Assembly (NCBI GenBank): GCA_014859985.1
Contig: JACZKN010000487.1
Coordinates: 1 to 36,349, forward strand
Length of the DNA: 36,349 bases
Direction: 5' to 3'
Origin: Candidatus Krumholzibacteriia bacterium
GTDB lineage: Bacteria > Krumholzibacteriota > Krumholzibacteriia > LZORAL124-64-63
The notes beneath the pieces were generated by a model. It was given only the letters and a program-made list of their open reading frames with translations, did no database searches and was not told the DNA's origin. Numbering within the stretch: the first letter of the stretch is position 1; the number at the start of each line of letters is the position of its first letter. The translations under genes and the position numbers were made by a program. This document shows, piece by piece, positions 1 through 9,005 of the stretch.

Positions 1-709
1 GGCGCAGGCCGGCCGGGGCGCGCACCGCAGCCAGGGGCGCCGCGTCGCCCAGCTCGTCGCGCAGGGCGCGGGCGATGACCCGCCACTTGCGGGTCGAGGC
101 GATCAGGCCCAGGTACCAGGGACGTGCGCCGGAGCCCAGCACGGCGGCCAGCACCCGCTGGTCGCCCACGTGGCCATGGGTGGCGATCACCACGGCGGAC
201 TCGTCCAAAGCCGGCAGGTCGGGCAGGGTCTCGTAGTCGGGTCCGGCCTGCAGGCACAGCCCGGACCGGCCGGCCAGGTACTCGGGGCGGCAGTCCACCA
301 GCACGGGCACGATGCCCAACGGCGGCAGCAGCGGCGCCAGGGCCTGGCCGATGTGCCCGGCGCCGAAGAGGTAGGCCCGCCGCGCGGGGGCCAGGCGATC
401 GTAGAAGAGGGTGACCTTGCCGCCGCAGAGCATGCCCGTGGCCACGTCGTGGCTGCCGGGGCGGTCCTCGTCCAGGAGGTACTCGCGCAGGAGGGGCTCG
501 CCGCTCGCCAGGACAGCCTGGGCGTCGGCCAGCGCGTGCTTTTCGATGGCCCCGCCGCCCACGGTGCCGGCCACGCGGCCACCGGCGTCGACCAGCATGC
601 GCGCCGGCGGGTCCAGGGGGACGTGGCCCTGCTTGGCGACCACCGTCACCAGCACGGCCGTCCGGCCCTGGCGCTGCAGGTCGACGATGGTGGTGAAGAT
701 GTCGTCCAT
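1..709 (-). CDS. xdhC: XdhC/CoxI-family protein, C-terminus cut by window edge
   Basis: Family proteins act in maturation of molybdenum hydroxylases (xanthine or CO dehydrogenase type) by inserting or sulfurating the Mo cofactor in the cytoplasm. The visible part is 236 residues from ATG at 709 and is open to the window edge. Seen: an N-terminal XdhC_CoxI region with GTVGGGAIEKHA (about residues 48-59) and GMLCGGKVTLF (about 92-102), then a Rossmann region opening with LFGAGHIGQ (about 114-122). The last visible residues (VRAPAGLR) match the family's late 'aPiGL' region, so only a short tail should be missing. No Mo hydroxylase gene is in the window. A sigma-70-like promoter lies just upstream. 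The 5' half plus promoter recurs as a decayed copy at 18021-18517. Family assignment is firm; the target enzyme is unknown. Confidence 0.85.
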   Translation of the reverse strand, partial: MDDIFTTIVDLQRQGRTAVLVTVVAKQGHVPLDPPARMLVDAGGRVAGTVGGGAIEKHALADAQAVLASGEPLLREYLLDEDRPGSHDVATGMLCGGKVTLFYDRLAPARRAYLFGAGHIGQALAPLLPPLGIVPVLVDCRPEYLAGRSGLCLQAGPDYETLPDLPALDESAVVIATHGHVGDQRVLAAVLGSGARPWYLGLIASTRKWRVIARALRDELGDAAPLAAVRAPAGLR

Positions 710-796
710 GCCGTCACTCCGGCTCCGACCGGATGCGCCGGGACCGCCGGCGGGGGCCGCCGGCGGCGCGGGTCCGGACGGGAGGGTTGATCGTCA

Positions 797-826
797 ACTA
801 TAGTCAATCTGAAACGCCGCGGTCAA
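797..826 (-). promoter_or_regulatory. Sigma-70-like promoter of the xdhC-like gene
   Basis: Read on the minus strand: -35 TTGACC (826-821), an 18-base spacer, -10 TATAGT (802-797). Transcription would start near 790, about 80 bases before the ATG at 709. An inverted repeat GTTGA-TCG-TCAAC (786-798) overlaps the -10 and could be an operator. The block is identical in the decayed copy at 18456-18485. The octamer ACTATAGT is self-complementary, so a weak start in the other direction is possible. Confidence 0.65.
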
Positions 827-840
827 TGCAAGTCCATGGG

Positions 841-855
841 TGATAACGAGAATCA
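841..855. promoter_or_regulatory. Fur-box-like inverted repeat
   Basis: TGATAACGAGAATCA resembles the 7-1-7 Fur operator TGATAATnATTATCA at 11 of 14 informative positions. It lies upstream of the minus-strand xdhC promoter and is preserved in the duplicate at 18500-18514, close to where the similarity ends. No regulator gene is nearby, so metal control is only a suggestion. Confidence 0.25.
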
Positions 856-986
856 GGGTGGTGGGGCGGCGCCTGCAGGCGGCACCTGCCAGCCGGCCGA
901 AAATCCGCCCGCGCTTTACGACTGGAACGGTTTGAATTACCCTGTCCATTCCCTGCGCCCAGGTGATTCCCCCCGAAAGGTCCCCG

Positions 987-3620
987 ATGATCGGCAAGAG
1001 CCTCGCCCACTACGAGATCATCGACCTGCTGGGCAAAGGCGGCATGGGCGAGGTCTACCGCGCCCGCGACACCAAGCTCAAGCGCGACGTCGCGCTGAAG
1101 ATCCTTCCGCACCAGGTCTCGGGTGATCGCGAACGTGCCGCGCGCTTCGAACGCGAAGCCCACACCCTGGCCAGCCTCCAGCACGCGAACATCGCGTCGA
1201 TCTACGGCTACGAGGAAGTCGAGGGCGTGCGCTTCCTCGCCATGGAGCTCGTCGAAGGCGAGGACCTGGCCCAGCGCCTGAAGCGGGCTCCGCTGTCCGT
1301 CGACGAGGCGCTGCGGATCGGGCTGCAGGTCGCGATCGGCCTGGAAGCCGCGCACGAACGCAACATCGTGCACCGCGACCTGAAGCCGGCGAACGTGAAA
1401 GTCGATCCGCAGGGCGCCGTGAAGATTCTCGACTTCGGCCTGGCGCGCGCGGTGAGCGGGGAGTCCGACAGTCCGGGCGATCCCGCGCTGTCGCCCACGA
1501 TCACGGCGGCGATGACGCATGCCGGCATGATCCTCGGCACCGCCGCCTACATGAGTCCCGAACAGGCACGCGGCAAGTCGATCGACAAGCGTTCGGACAT
1601 CTGGTCCTTCGGCGTGATGCTGTACGAGATGCTCACCCGCGCGCAGCTCTACAGCGGCGAGACGGTCACCGACATCCTGGGCGCGATCGTCCACGGCCGG
1701 CCCCACCTCGATGCCCTGCCGAAGGACGTGCCGCCGGCGGTGCAGACGCTGCTGCGGCGTTGCCTGACGCCCGACGTGCACGAGCGGCTGCGCGATATCG
1801 GCGAGGCGCGGGTCGTGCTGGGCCGGCCCTACGATGTCCCGGCCGGCGATAATGCACCGGCCGCGACGAAGTCCAACCGATCGCTGATCGTGGTGAGTCT
1901 CGTCCTCCTGGCGACCGCCGGCGCGCTGGGCGCGAAGCTGCTGCTGACGCAGAAGCCCCCCGCGCCGATCGTGCAGGCGTCGATCGCCCTCCCACCGCAG
2001 CACACGCTCCTGACGACGGGTCCGCGCGGGGGTGCGCTGCGCGTCTCGCCCGACGGGCGCGCGCTCGCCTTCGTGGCACAGAAGGACGGCAAGCGTCAGA
2101 TCTGGGTCCGCCAGGTCGACCAGCGCGACGCCTATGCGGTGCAGGGAACCGAAGGCGGACACCGTCCCTTCTGGTCGCCCGACGGGCGCTCGCTCGCCTT
2201 CTTCGTCGAGGGTGCGCTGCGTCGGGTCGCGGTCAGCGGGGGCGCTTCGCTCACGATCGCAGCGGCGCCTGACGGTCGCGGCGGTGTGTGGCTCCCCAGC
2301 GGCGAGATCGTCTTCGCACCCAGCCCGGGATCGGCACTGGTTGCCGTGCCGGCAGGTGGCGGCCAGCCCCGCCAGGTCACGCAGATGGGACTGCGCAGCC
2401 ATCGCGAACCGCGGGGTCTGCCGCTTCCGGGACGTTTTTTGTTCCTCGAGGATCGCGGCGGTGGGGTGTGGTTCGCCTGCGTCGGCAATGTCGACGGTTC
2501 GGCGCCCGTCGAGATCGTCGGCACCGGAGGTGGTGTCGAGTACGCCGACGGGCGTCTTCTGTACCTCAAAGGGCGCACGCTGGTGGCGCAGCCCTTCGAC
2601 CTCAACGCCCTGAAGCTGGGCGGCGATCCCACCCCGCTCGCCGAGAACGTCATCCGTGACAGTTCCTACGGGATCGGCGCGTTCTCGGTCTCCGAATCGG
2701 GAGTGCTGTGCTACCAGTCGGGCACGGGCGCCGGCGCCCAGCTCGCGTGGTTCGATCGGGCGGGAACCGAGACCGCAACTCAGGGTGCGCGCGCGGATTT
2801 CACCGAGGCGACCTTGTCGCACGACGGCACGACGATCGCCGCCGTACTCGACGATCTCAACGGGCGGTCCGACATCTGGTTGATCGACGTCGCGCGCGAC
2901 ACCCGGCAGCGCTTCACGTTCACGTCCGACGACGCCTCGAAGCGCCGGTCCGAGGTCCACTGGGCACCGGACGGCAGCTTTCTCGTCTTCTCCGTCGAGG
3001 ACGAAGATGGCAACGGCATCTATTCCAAGCGGACCGACGGCAGTGTTGGCGAGACGCTTCTGCTCAAGGAGACCGGAATCAACCTGTGGCCCTACGACGT
3101 CTCCTCCGATGGCAAATGGCTCCTGATTGGTCGCGAGGACGAGGCCAGCAACGAGGACCTGTGGGTTCTCCCGCTGACGGGCGACGGCGAGGCCCGGCCC
3201 GTATTCGAGACACCGTTCGACGAGTGGCCCTGCGCCATGTCGCCGGACGGCCGCTGGATCGCCGTCGACTCCGACGAGACCGGACGCCGCGAAGTCTACG
3301 TGATCCCGTTTCCCGCCGGCGGCGGTCGCTGGCAGGTCTCACGTGCGGGAGGACGCTTTCCGCGCTGGAACGCCACGGGTACCGAACTCTTCTTCGCCGA
3401 CCCCGAAGGGTCGATCCAGGTCGTGCAGGTCGAAGCGAAGGACTCGGTCTTCCGCACCGGCGATCCGCAGCGGCTCTTCGAGGCCAACCTTGCCCAGAGC
3501 TCGTACAACGAGTTCGACTACGATCGGGTGAACGATCGTTTCCTCATCCTGAAGCGTACCGTTCTGGACGCGCCGATCGCGTTGTACTTGAATTGGAGGG
3601 ACGCGTTGGAGGTGCGGTGA
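987..3620 (+). CDS. Membrane Ser/Thr protein kinase with extracytoplasmic TolB-like propeller
   Basis: A Pkn/Stk-type Hanks kinase of 877 residues that should phosphorylate Ser/Thr in response to an outside signal. Seen: Gly-rich loop GKGGMGEVY (16-24), Lys38 in VALK, HRDLKPAN (129-136; Asp131 catalytic), DFG 149-151, SPEQARG (190-196); all key residues are present. One membrane segment spans about 300-320. The rest (about 330-877) holds repeated 'SPDGR..AF' PD40 strands typical of TolB/WD40-like propellers. The ATG at 987 is chosen over an in-frame GTG at 963 because GAAAGG precedes it by 6 bases and MIGKSLAHYE is the usual start of this family. A weak promoter candidate (TTTACG 915-920, 17 bases, TACCCT 938-943) lies upstream. 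The gene appears monocistronic. Ligand and targets cannot be told. Confidence 0.93.
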   Translation: MIGKSLAHYEIIDLLGKGGMGEVYRARDTKLKRDVALKILPHQVSGDRERAARFEREAHTLASLQHANIASIYGYEEVEGVRFLAMELVEGEDLAQRLKRAPLSVDEALRIGLQVAIGLEAAHERNIVHRDLKPANVKVDPQGAVKILDFGLARAVSGESDSPGDPALSPTITAAMTHAGMILGTAAYMSPEQARGKSIDKRSDIWSFGVMLYEMLTRAQLYSGETVTDILGAIVHGRPHLDALPKDVPPAVQTLLRRCLTPDVHERLRDIGEARVVLGRPYDVPAGDNAPAATKSNRSLIVVSLVLLATAGALGAKLLLTQKPPAPIVQASIALPPQHTLLTTGPRGGALRVSPDGRALAFVAQKDGKRQIWVRQVDQRDAYAVQGTEGGHRPFWSPDGRSLAFFVEGALRRVAVSGGASLTIAAAPDGRGGVWLPSGEIVFAPSPGSALVAVPAGGGQPRQVTQMGLRSHREPRGLPLPGRFLFLEDRGGGVWFACVGNVDGSAPVEIVGTGGGVEYADGRLLYLKGRTLVAQPFDLNALKLGGDPTPLAENVIRDSSYGIGAFSVSESGVLCYQSGTGAGAQLAWFDRAGTETATQGARADFTEATLSHDGTTIAAVLDDLNGRSDIWLIDVARDTRQRFTFTSDDASKRRSEVHWAPDGSFLVFSVEDEDGNGIYSKRTDGSVGETLLLKETGINLWPYDVSSDGKWLLIGREDEASNEDLWVLPLTGDGEARPVFETPFDEWPCAMSPDGRWIAVDSDETGRREVYVIPFPAGGGRWQVSRAGGRFPRWNATGTELFFADPEGSIQVVQVEAKDSVFRTGDPQRLFEANLAQSSYNEFDYDRVNDRFLILKRTVLDAPIALYLNWRDALEVR

Positions 3621-3627
3621 GCGACCT

Positions 3628-3660
3628 CGACGCCTCCGGGGCGTCTCGTCCGAGGCGTCG
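3628..3660 (+). terminator. Hairpin after the kinase gene
   Basis: A perfect 9-bp inverted repeat (CGACGCCTC 3628-3636, GAGGCGTCG 3652-3660) with a 15-base loop begins 8 bases after the kinase stop. There is no T-run, so it may be a weak or Rho-assisted terminator or an mRNA end stabiliser. The rest of the 329 bp gap up to 3949 shows only small hairpins (for example GTGTC-GCGAA-GACAC near 3810) and no gene. Confidence 0.4.
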
Positions 3661-3949
3661 GCCGGCATTCCTTGCTCTTGCCGCACCCTCCACCGCGACC
3701 ATCTCCTGCCCGGGGCCGGGGCAGTAGGGACGAAGGGGCGGTAGAGATTCCTTCCGCCGATTCCGCACAGGCTTGTGTTGGCAAGCGAACAGGCGTACGG
3801 CCGGCGTTCGTGTCGCGAAGACACCGCGAACGCAATATCGACATATTTCCCATGCCTTTGCCCATTTTCCGACCGTGCCGCCGATCCGGCTCGCCTCTTG
3901 AAAGGGCCTGGCCGGAACACGCAGGCCGATTTCAGAGGAGGCAGGCGCG

Positions 3950-4603
3950 ATGATCATTTTCGGTACGCGCGGCAAAGGCACGCCGGGCGAAGAACTTGTG
4001 ACCGAGGTCTGCCCGGTCTGCGGACACAGCCTGCATCGGACCTTCGGGATCACGAGCTACTTCCATGTCTTCTGGATACCGATCTTCCCCTATCGGAGAC
4101 GGGCGGGGCTGGTGTGCAGCCATTGCCAGTTGTCCCGGGTCGGCAAGAACCTGCCTCGCCGGGTTAATGAAGCGATTCGCCCGCAACTGTTCAGTCTGCC
4201 CAGGCTCCTGCCCTACTTCACGGGCCTATTCCTGCTGGCGGTGCTGGTGGCGTGGGGGAACTGGAACGACGCGCGCAAGCTGGAGCGGCATCTGGCTCTC
4301 ATCGACGACCCGCGGGTCGGCGACATCTACGAAGTGGACTCCTCCGAGATCTTTCGCGAGGCCGATCCGGAGTCCAAGTACCTGCTGTTGAAGGTCGTGA
4401 TGCGGGATGGCGAGGCCTTGGAGCTGGCGTCGGGCAGTCTGGGTTACAGCAGCTTCTTCGGCTGCAGGAACGCCATCGAGAACCGGGAGACCGAGCGGGG
4501 CCAGTACTTCCAGGCCGAGCGCATTCCCGTCGATATCAGGACCTTGAGGAAGTGGCGGGAACGGGGCGGCATTTTCGATGTCCATCGGCCCGCCGCGGAT
4601 TGA
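3950..4603 (+). CDS. Zinc-ribbon protein with one membrane segment
   Basis: 217 residues. It starts MIIFGTRGKG, with CPVC (Cys21, Cys24) and CSHC (Cys56, Cys59) flanking an aromatic stretch with the FWIPIFPY motif; this is the pattern of the small zinc_ribbon_15 family. A membrane helix spans about 86-105, followed by a charged, soluble C-terminal half of about 110 residues that I do not recognise. The ATG at 3950 is preceded by AGAGGAGGC, a strong ribosome site. The Zn ribbon should bind one zinc on the cytoplasmic side. The tail ends with a conserved-looking TLRKWRERGG segment. The cellular role is unknown. Confidence 0.75.
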   Translation: MIIFGTRGKGTPGEELVTEVCPVCGHSLHRTFGITSYFHVFWIPIFPYRRRAGLVCSHCQLSRVGKNLPRRVNEAIRPQLFSLPRLLPYFTGLFLLAVLVAWGNWNDARKLERHLALIDDPRVGDIYEVDSSEIFREADPESKYLLLKVVMRDGEALELASGSLGYSSFFGCRNAIENRETERGQYFQAERIPVDIRTLRKWRERGGIFDVHRPAAD

Positions 4604-4738
4604 AGGGAGCCCGTTGTTCCTGGAAGTGTGGGAGACCTTGGGGCAGTACGCGGCACACGCCGGCGGGTGGGCGACGGCGCAGCGGCGCGGGTGGCGACCG
4701 CAAGGGCGTCATTGGCGGGATACCAAAGGAGTGAAGGA

Positions 4739-4846
4739 ATGATCCTTCGCCAGCGCGTTTGGGGGCTGCTGACCCTATGCTGCTTCGTGGCGTCCTGCTC
4801 GAGTAGCCCGTGGCGGTCGGTCGTATTGCCAGGGGCGGAAAGATAA
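4739..4846 (+). CDS. Tiny lipoprotein-like peptide
   Basis: A 35-residue ORF with a good ribosome site (AAAGGAG, 4725-4731) before ATG 4739. The sequence has a hydrophobic stretch and a lipobox FVASC with Cys20, followed by SSS and a short basic tail. It could be an entericidin-like small lipoprotein. Alternatively it is the 5' part of a frameshifted gene: the next ORF (4810-4959) overlaps it in another frame and has no ribosome site of its own. A real product is possible but unproven. Confidence 0.4.
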   Translation: MILRQRVWGLLTLCCFVASCSSSPWRSVVLPGAER

Positions 4847-4959
4847 TCTACGGTGAGCCGTCTGACAGGGCCGTGCTTTTCATTTCCCTGGGAGCGCTGG
4901 CGGCCATGCTGATCTGGCTTGGCTGGTCGACGACGATGGATACTTTGACGGCCAACTAG
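4810..4959 (+). CDS. Small membrane peptide, possibly 3' part of a frameshifted gene
   Basis: GTG at 4810 opens a 49-residue frame with one strong membrane helix (VLFISLGALAAMLIWLGW) and a short polar tail. There is no Shine-Dalgarno before the GTG, and the frame overlaps the tiny lipoprotein ORF by 37 bases. A one-base change between about 4800 and 4846 would join the two into one lipoprotein or signal-anchor protein of about 73 residues. The 4604-4738 stretch before it holds nothing I can name. Confidence 0.3.
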   Translation: MAVGRIARGGKIIYGEPSDRAVLFISLGALAAMLIWLGWSTTMDTLTAN

Positions 4960-4987
4960 ATCAGGCCACCGGCCGCGGGAGAGTCCC

Positions 4988-5152
4988 ATGAAGGCGAAAG
5001 AGGGCCTGGTGGAGACCGTGGCGAACCTGGTGGACGCGGTGCCGGTGCGCCGTCTTCCATCCTGCCCTCACCCGGTCGCCGGTCTGCGCCGCACCGGCTG
5101 TTCGCGACCGGACACAGGGCCGTTCGCAACACCGCACACATCGGCGCCGTAA
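4988..5152 (+). pseudogene. Short ORF, probably a truncated gene start
   Basis: ATG 4988 follows GGGAGA and opens a 54-residue frame. Its first 22 codons have the strong G/C third-position bias of real genes here (MKAKEGLVETVANLVDAVP), while the remaining codons look like random GC-rich sequence. This suggests the start of a larger gene whose body was deleted. I do not recognise the family. Confidence 0.25.
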
Positions 5153-5185
5153 GCCGCCGCCCGACCGCCGCCCCTGCCTCAGCAA

Positions 5186-5215
5186 ATGACTTAAATAGAA
5201 CAACTTATCGATTAT
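5186..5215 (+). promoter_or_regulatory. Possible promoter for the 5330 lipoprotein
   Basis: An AT-rich island in GC-rich DNA. ATGACT (5186-5191), an 18-base gap and GATTAT (5210-5215) each match 4 of 6 consensus bases. It would give a leader of about 110 bases. Confidence 0.3.
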
Positions 5216-5279
5216 CGGCCGGGGGCCACGGAATGGGCGCGCTGCTTGTTTGCAGCCCGGGCAGCGGCTGGCGGCGATT

Positions 5280-5296
5280 CCTCCGGCGACCGGAGG
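5280..5296 (+). promoter_or_regulatory. Leader hairpin before the 5330 gene
   Basis: A perfect 7-bp stem CCTCCGG-CGA-CCGGAGG lies 33 bases upstream of the ATG and 20 bases before the AGGAGG ribosome site. A second small hairpin, GCTGC-TTGTTT-GCAGC, lies at 5241-5256. These may stabilise the mRNA or tune translation. No riboswitch family is recognised. Confidence 0.35.
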
Positions 5297-5329
5297 CCCG
5301 GCCGGCAGCCCAGCCCAGGAGGCAATCCC

Positions 5330-6598
5330 ATGCGACTGACCCATACCTTTCGTCCCCGTACCCTGGCGCTCGGCGCCTGCCTCTGCCTCGCGGCCCTCGG
5401 CGGCTGCAGCGACGACGATCCCCTGGGCCCGGTCGGCCCCACCGGCGAGCCTCTGGGCGATCCGTCGGCCAAGAGCGTGACGGTGATCCGCCAGGTCGGC
5501 CGCGACGCCCCGGCCGGCCAGGTGAGCGTCGTCGCCGATGGACGGACCTTCACCTGCTGGCCGTTCACGGGCACCTCGCTGGACGGCACGCCCAGCGACC
5601 CCGTGAACCTGGTCTTCACCGGCGCGGCCGACGTGCTCGCCATCCGCGAGGCGCTGCTGGGCCTGGACGGTGACCGCAGCGCCTTCGGTTTCCCGCCGGT
5701 CTACCCCTTTGACCAGCCCTGGCGCGACTGCGTCGGCGGCTACGCCCAGGTCACCTGGGAGGCCGACGCCGGCTGGGCCGGCTCGGTGGTGCAACTGACG
5801 GTGGGCGACTTCGGGCCGCTGCGCCTGCACCTGCGGCTGTTCCGCGTCGACGGGAACCTGACCCTCGGCGCCGCCCACTTCGAGCTGCAGATCCCCGGCA
5901 CGGCCGATCACCAGGTCCTCAGCTGGGAAATCGCCGAGCAGCTGGTGGCCGCGGACCTGCTGCGAGCCGGCCTGATCGACATGGCCAACCCGCCGGCACC
6001 GAGCGACCCCATCACCCCGGCGCCCTCGTTCCGCACCATCCCGGCGATGATCTACAACGGTCTGCCGCCGGAACTGGCCCAACTCATCGGCGGGCCGCTG
6101 CCGCCCGTGTCCGCGGACGTGCCCCTGCCCAACGACGGCATGGCGACGATCCTGCCCCTGGCCTGGACGCCGGCCGTGGCCGTCGGCCACCGCACCCTGA
6201 CCCACACCGCGACCTACGACCAGTTCGTGCCCCGCCCGTACTGCAGCGAGGGGCCCGCCGACTGGCTGTACGTCCAGGGCGACGTGGACTTCACCGTGGC
6301 CGTGGATGTGGACGCCCTGGGCGCCTTCACCCTCGAATCCTCCTACACCGGCGAACTGTGGGTCACGCCCATCGATCCGACGACCGGCCAGGTGCTGGGC
6401 GAGCCCTTCCGGGCCCGTGTCGCGGGCAGCCAGCACGGATTCATGTCGGCTGCGGGCAGCCTGCTCATGGCCCGCGACCGCATGATGACCCGGGAGGCCG
6501 ACGGACCGCAGATCACCGACACCGTGCTGCAGGTGCACGAGCGGGGCCCCGTCAAGTACCGCGGGTTCAACCGCTGCCTCGACGACGACACGCCGTGA
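5330..6598 (+). CDS. Secreted lipoprotein of unknown function
   Basis: 422 residues. The start at 5330 is chosen because AGGAGG (5317-5322) sits 7 bases before it and it begins a clear lipoprotein signal: basic RLTHTFRPR, a hydrophobic core, then LGGC with Cys26 followed by SDDD, fitting outer-membrane sorting. The mature part has no domain I recognise. It is beta-rich in appearance, with several Cys and Trp residues, and contains alternating acidic strands such as VDFTVAVDVDALGAFTLES, which suggest beta-sandwich folding. The next gene starts 72 bases downstream with its own -10 element, so it is probably transcribed alone. Confidence 0.75.
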   Translation: MRLTHTFRPRTLALGACLCLAALGGCSDDDPLGPVGPTGEPLGDPSAKSVTVIRQVGRDAPAGQVSVVADGRTFTCWPFTGTSLDGTPSDPVNLVFTGAADVLAIREALLGLDGDRSAFGFPPVYPFDQPWRDCVGGYAQVTWEADAGWAGSVVQLTVGDFGPLRLHLRLFRVDGNLTLGAAHFELQIPGTADHQVLSWEIAEQLVAADLLRAGLIDMANPPAPSDPITPAPSFRTIPAMIYNGLPPELAQLIGGPLPPVSADVPLPNDGMATILPLAWTPAVAVGHRTLTHTATYDQFVPRPYCSEGPADWLYVQGDVDFTVAVDVDALGAFTLESSYTGELWVTPIDPTTGQVLGEPFRARVAGSQHGFMSAAGSLLMARDRMMTREADGPQITDTVLQVHERGPVKYRGFNRCLDDDTP

Positions 6599-6656
6599 TC
6601 CGACGGCAGACCGCCGTAATGGGACAAACGCAGGCGCCGGGACAGCCCGGCGTCTG

Positions 6657-6662
6657 CTACAA
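6657..6662 (+). promoter_or_regulatory. -10 element just before the histidine kinase ATG
   Basis: TACAAT ends 7 bases before the ATG at 6670, and no purine-rich ribosome site lies between. With normal spacing the transcript would start at or next to the A of the ATG, giving a leaderless mRNA. A good -35 is not visible at 16-18 bases. Confidence 0.4.
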
Positions 6663-6669
6663 TGCGGCC

Positions 6670-9005
6670 ATGGTCAAGCGCTGGCACAGCAGGATGTCCT
6701 GGCGGCGGGTCGCCCTGGCCGCCGGGTTGCTCGGCCTCTTCCTGTGGGGGTTCGTGCACCAGGCCGAGGTGGCGAAGCTGCCCGGGGATTTCCCCTGGGA
6801 CAGGCTGGTCTATCCGGCGCTGATCGACGGCGTCACCGCGGCCTCGGCCAAGGAGGTGCGCTTCCTGGCCGAGGGACACGCGCACGGCACGCGGCTCACC
6901 GTCACACCGAACGTGGGTCCGCCGGTCGAAGCCCTCCTGGTCCCGGCGGGAACCGACGCCTACCTGGCCGTGACCGGCCTCAGCGGGCTGATCTTCTGGG
7001 CCGTCTGTGCGGGAGTGTTCCTGCCCCGCTACCGCGAACCCCACGTGCCCACCTTCTTCTGGATCCTGCTGCTGTACGGCTGCGGGGTGATGATGGGCGG
7101 CGTCTACTTCCACAACGACCCGCTGGACGACGCCAGCCTCTTCGGGCTGCTGCAACTGACCTGCCTGGCGGTGCTGCCGCCGGCCTTCCTGCGCCTGACC
7201 CTCACCTTTCCCGAGCGGTCACCCCTGCTGGACCGGCACCGCTGGCTGATGCCTACCCAGTGGGTTCTGGCCGCCGCGCTCATCCTCTGGCAGGCGCAAG
7301 CCTTCTGGTCCTACTTCGGCGCACCCGGACCCGCGACCGCGGCCGGCCTCGGGCCGCCACAGGCGGCGGCCGACGTGGTGATGCTGCTGACGGTCGCCGT
7401 CGGGTTCGGGGTGCTGGTGCGCCGCGTGCGCCGCCTGGGCGACTCGCGTGCCGGCAAGCAGATCCGCTGGCTGCTGTGGGGCTTCGCCGTGGGTGCAGCG
7501 CCCTACCTGGCCCTGCGCACGCTGCCGCAGCTGTTGGGTCTGACCCCGCCCCTGCCGGTCGGTGCCGACCGGGTCCTGGAGTTGGCGGTGCCCCTGTCGT
7601 TCGGCTTCGCCGTGGTCTGGGACCAGCTCCTGGACATCGACGTCATCATCCGCCGCAGCCTGCTGTACTCGGGCCTCGCCCTTGCGCTGGTGGCGGTCCT
7701 GCTGTTGCCGACGCTGGTGTTCGCGCATCACATGGGTGGACCCGCGCCCGGTTGGCCGACGGCGTTGCTGCTGGCTGCGGGGCTGGTCGCGGGCCTGGGC
7801 TTCTTCCCCCTGCGCACCCTCCTGGGCCGGCTCATCGACCGCTTCCTGTTCGGCCTCGGCCAGGACGACGAGGCGCGCCTGCACCAACTGGAGGCACGCT
7901 TCGCCGTCCTGCGGCGGCCCGAGGAGGTGGCCCCGGAGTTGACCGCGGCGCTGCGCCACCGTTTGGACTGCACGCTTTGCGTGGTCGAAGGCGCTCCCGA
8001 CCCCGTGCTCCCGGCGGACCTCGTGGGCCTGCCTGGCGCCACCGGCGACGACGAGGCCGATCACGACGGATTCCCCGCGAGCTGGCGGGAGCGCGGCTAC
8101 GTCCTGGCCCGTCGGCTGCACTGTTCGGGCGAGGACGACGCCGTCGTCCTGGTGGACCGGCGCCGCTCGGGCCGACGCTACGTGCCCGAGGACCTCGCCT
8201 TCCTGAACAAGGCCACGGCTGCCGCCGAAGGCGCCTGGGAGCGCCTGCACCTGAGGTGCATCGTGGCCGAGGAGGCCGAGGCGCGGCATCGGCTCGACGA
8301 ATTGAACCGGCTCAAGAGCCGCTTCCTGGCCCAGGCTGCCCACGACCTGAGGACTCCGGTGACGTCGGTCTCCTGGTCGGCGCGCAACCTCCTGGACGGG
8401 CTTGCGGGCGGCCTCACCCCGCGCCAGCGCGAGTACCTCGAATCCATCCGCGACGCGGCCGGACACCTGGACACGCTGGTGGCCAATCTCCTGCAGGCCA
8501 GCCAGCTGGAGCGCGCGGTGGTGGTGCCGTCGCTGGTCGACTTCGACCTTGCGCCGCGGGTGTCGGCGGCGGTCTCGGCGGTCCGGCCCCTGGCCGAGGG
8601 TGCGGGCGTGACCTTGGACGTCGATGCCCCGGCGGACCTGCGCCTGCACGCCGACGCCGAGAAGGTGGTCGAAGCCCTGGTCAACGTCCTGGACAACGCC
8701 ATCAAGTACACGCCGCCCGGCGGCAACATCCGGGTCACCTGCCGCGCCGGCACCCCCGGCCTGGCCGCCGTGGCGGTGCGCGACCAGGGCCCCGGCCTGG
8801 CCGGTCTGACCGACCCCTTCGCCCGCTATGCCCAGGGCGCACCCAGCCCCCATTCGACGCGGCGCGGCTTCGGACTCGGCTTGTACATCGTCAAGCAGTA
8901 CGTGGAAATGATGGGCGGCAGCGTCCGCGGCGAGAACGTCCCCGGCGGCGGCGCCGTGTTCACCCTGATCCTGCCGGCCGCCTCCCGGCCGGCGAAGGAG
9001 ATCCC

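Larger units (their letters stand above)
222..858. repeat. Direct repeat copy 1 (xdhC 5' region plus promoter)
   Basis: This 637 bp segment covers most of the first 163 codons of the xdhC-like gene, its promoter and upstream DNA. It matches 18021-18517 in the same orientation with few substitutions. Copy 2 lacks about 142 bp (copy-1 positions about 504-645, between two CCG triplets) and has a 2-base insertion near 18235. The offset is 17659 at the promoter end and 17799 at the other end. Copy 1 keeps the open frame and is taken as the parent. Confidence 0.9.

Noticed and set aside
804..2960. Very long antisense open frame opposite the kinase
   Set aside because: Its product is Arg/His/Asp-rich without domains, and the sense strand has a complete kinase-propeller. 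High GC makes such shadows common; the same holds for frames opposite 20918-22936 and 26770-30063.
6744..9005. N-terminal extension of the response regulator by 754 residues
   Set aside because: It is the out-of-frame shadow of the histidine kinase gene; the true start has AAGGAG and a canonical receiver domain.
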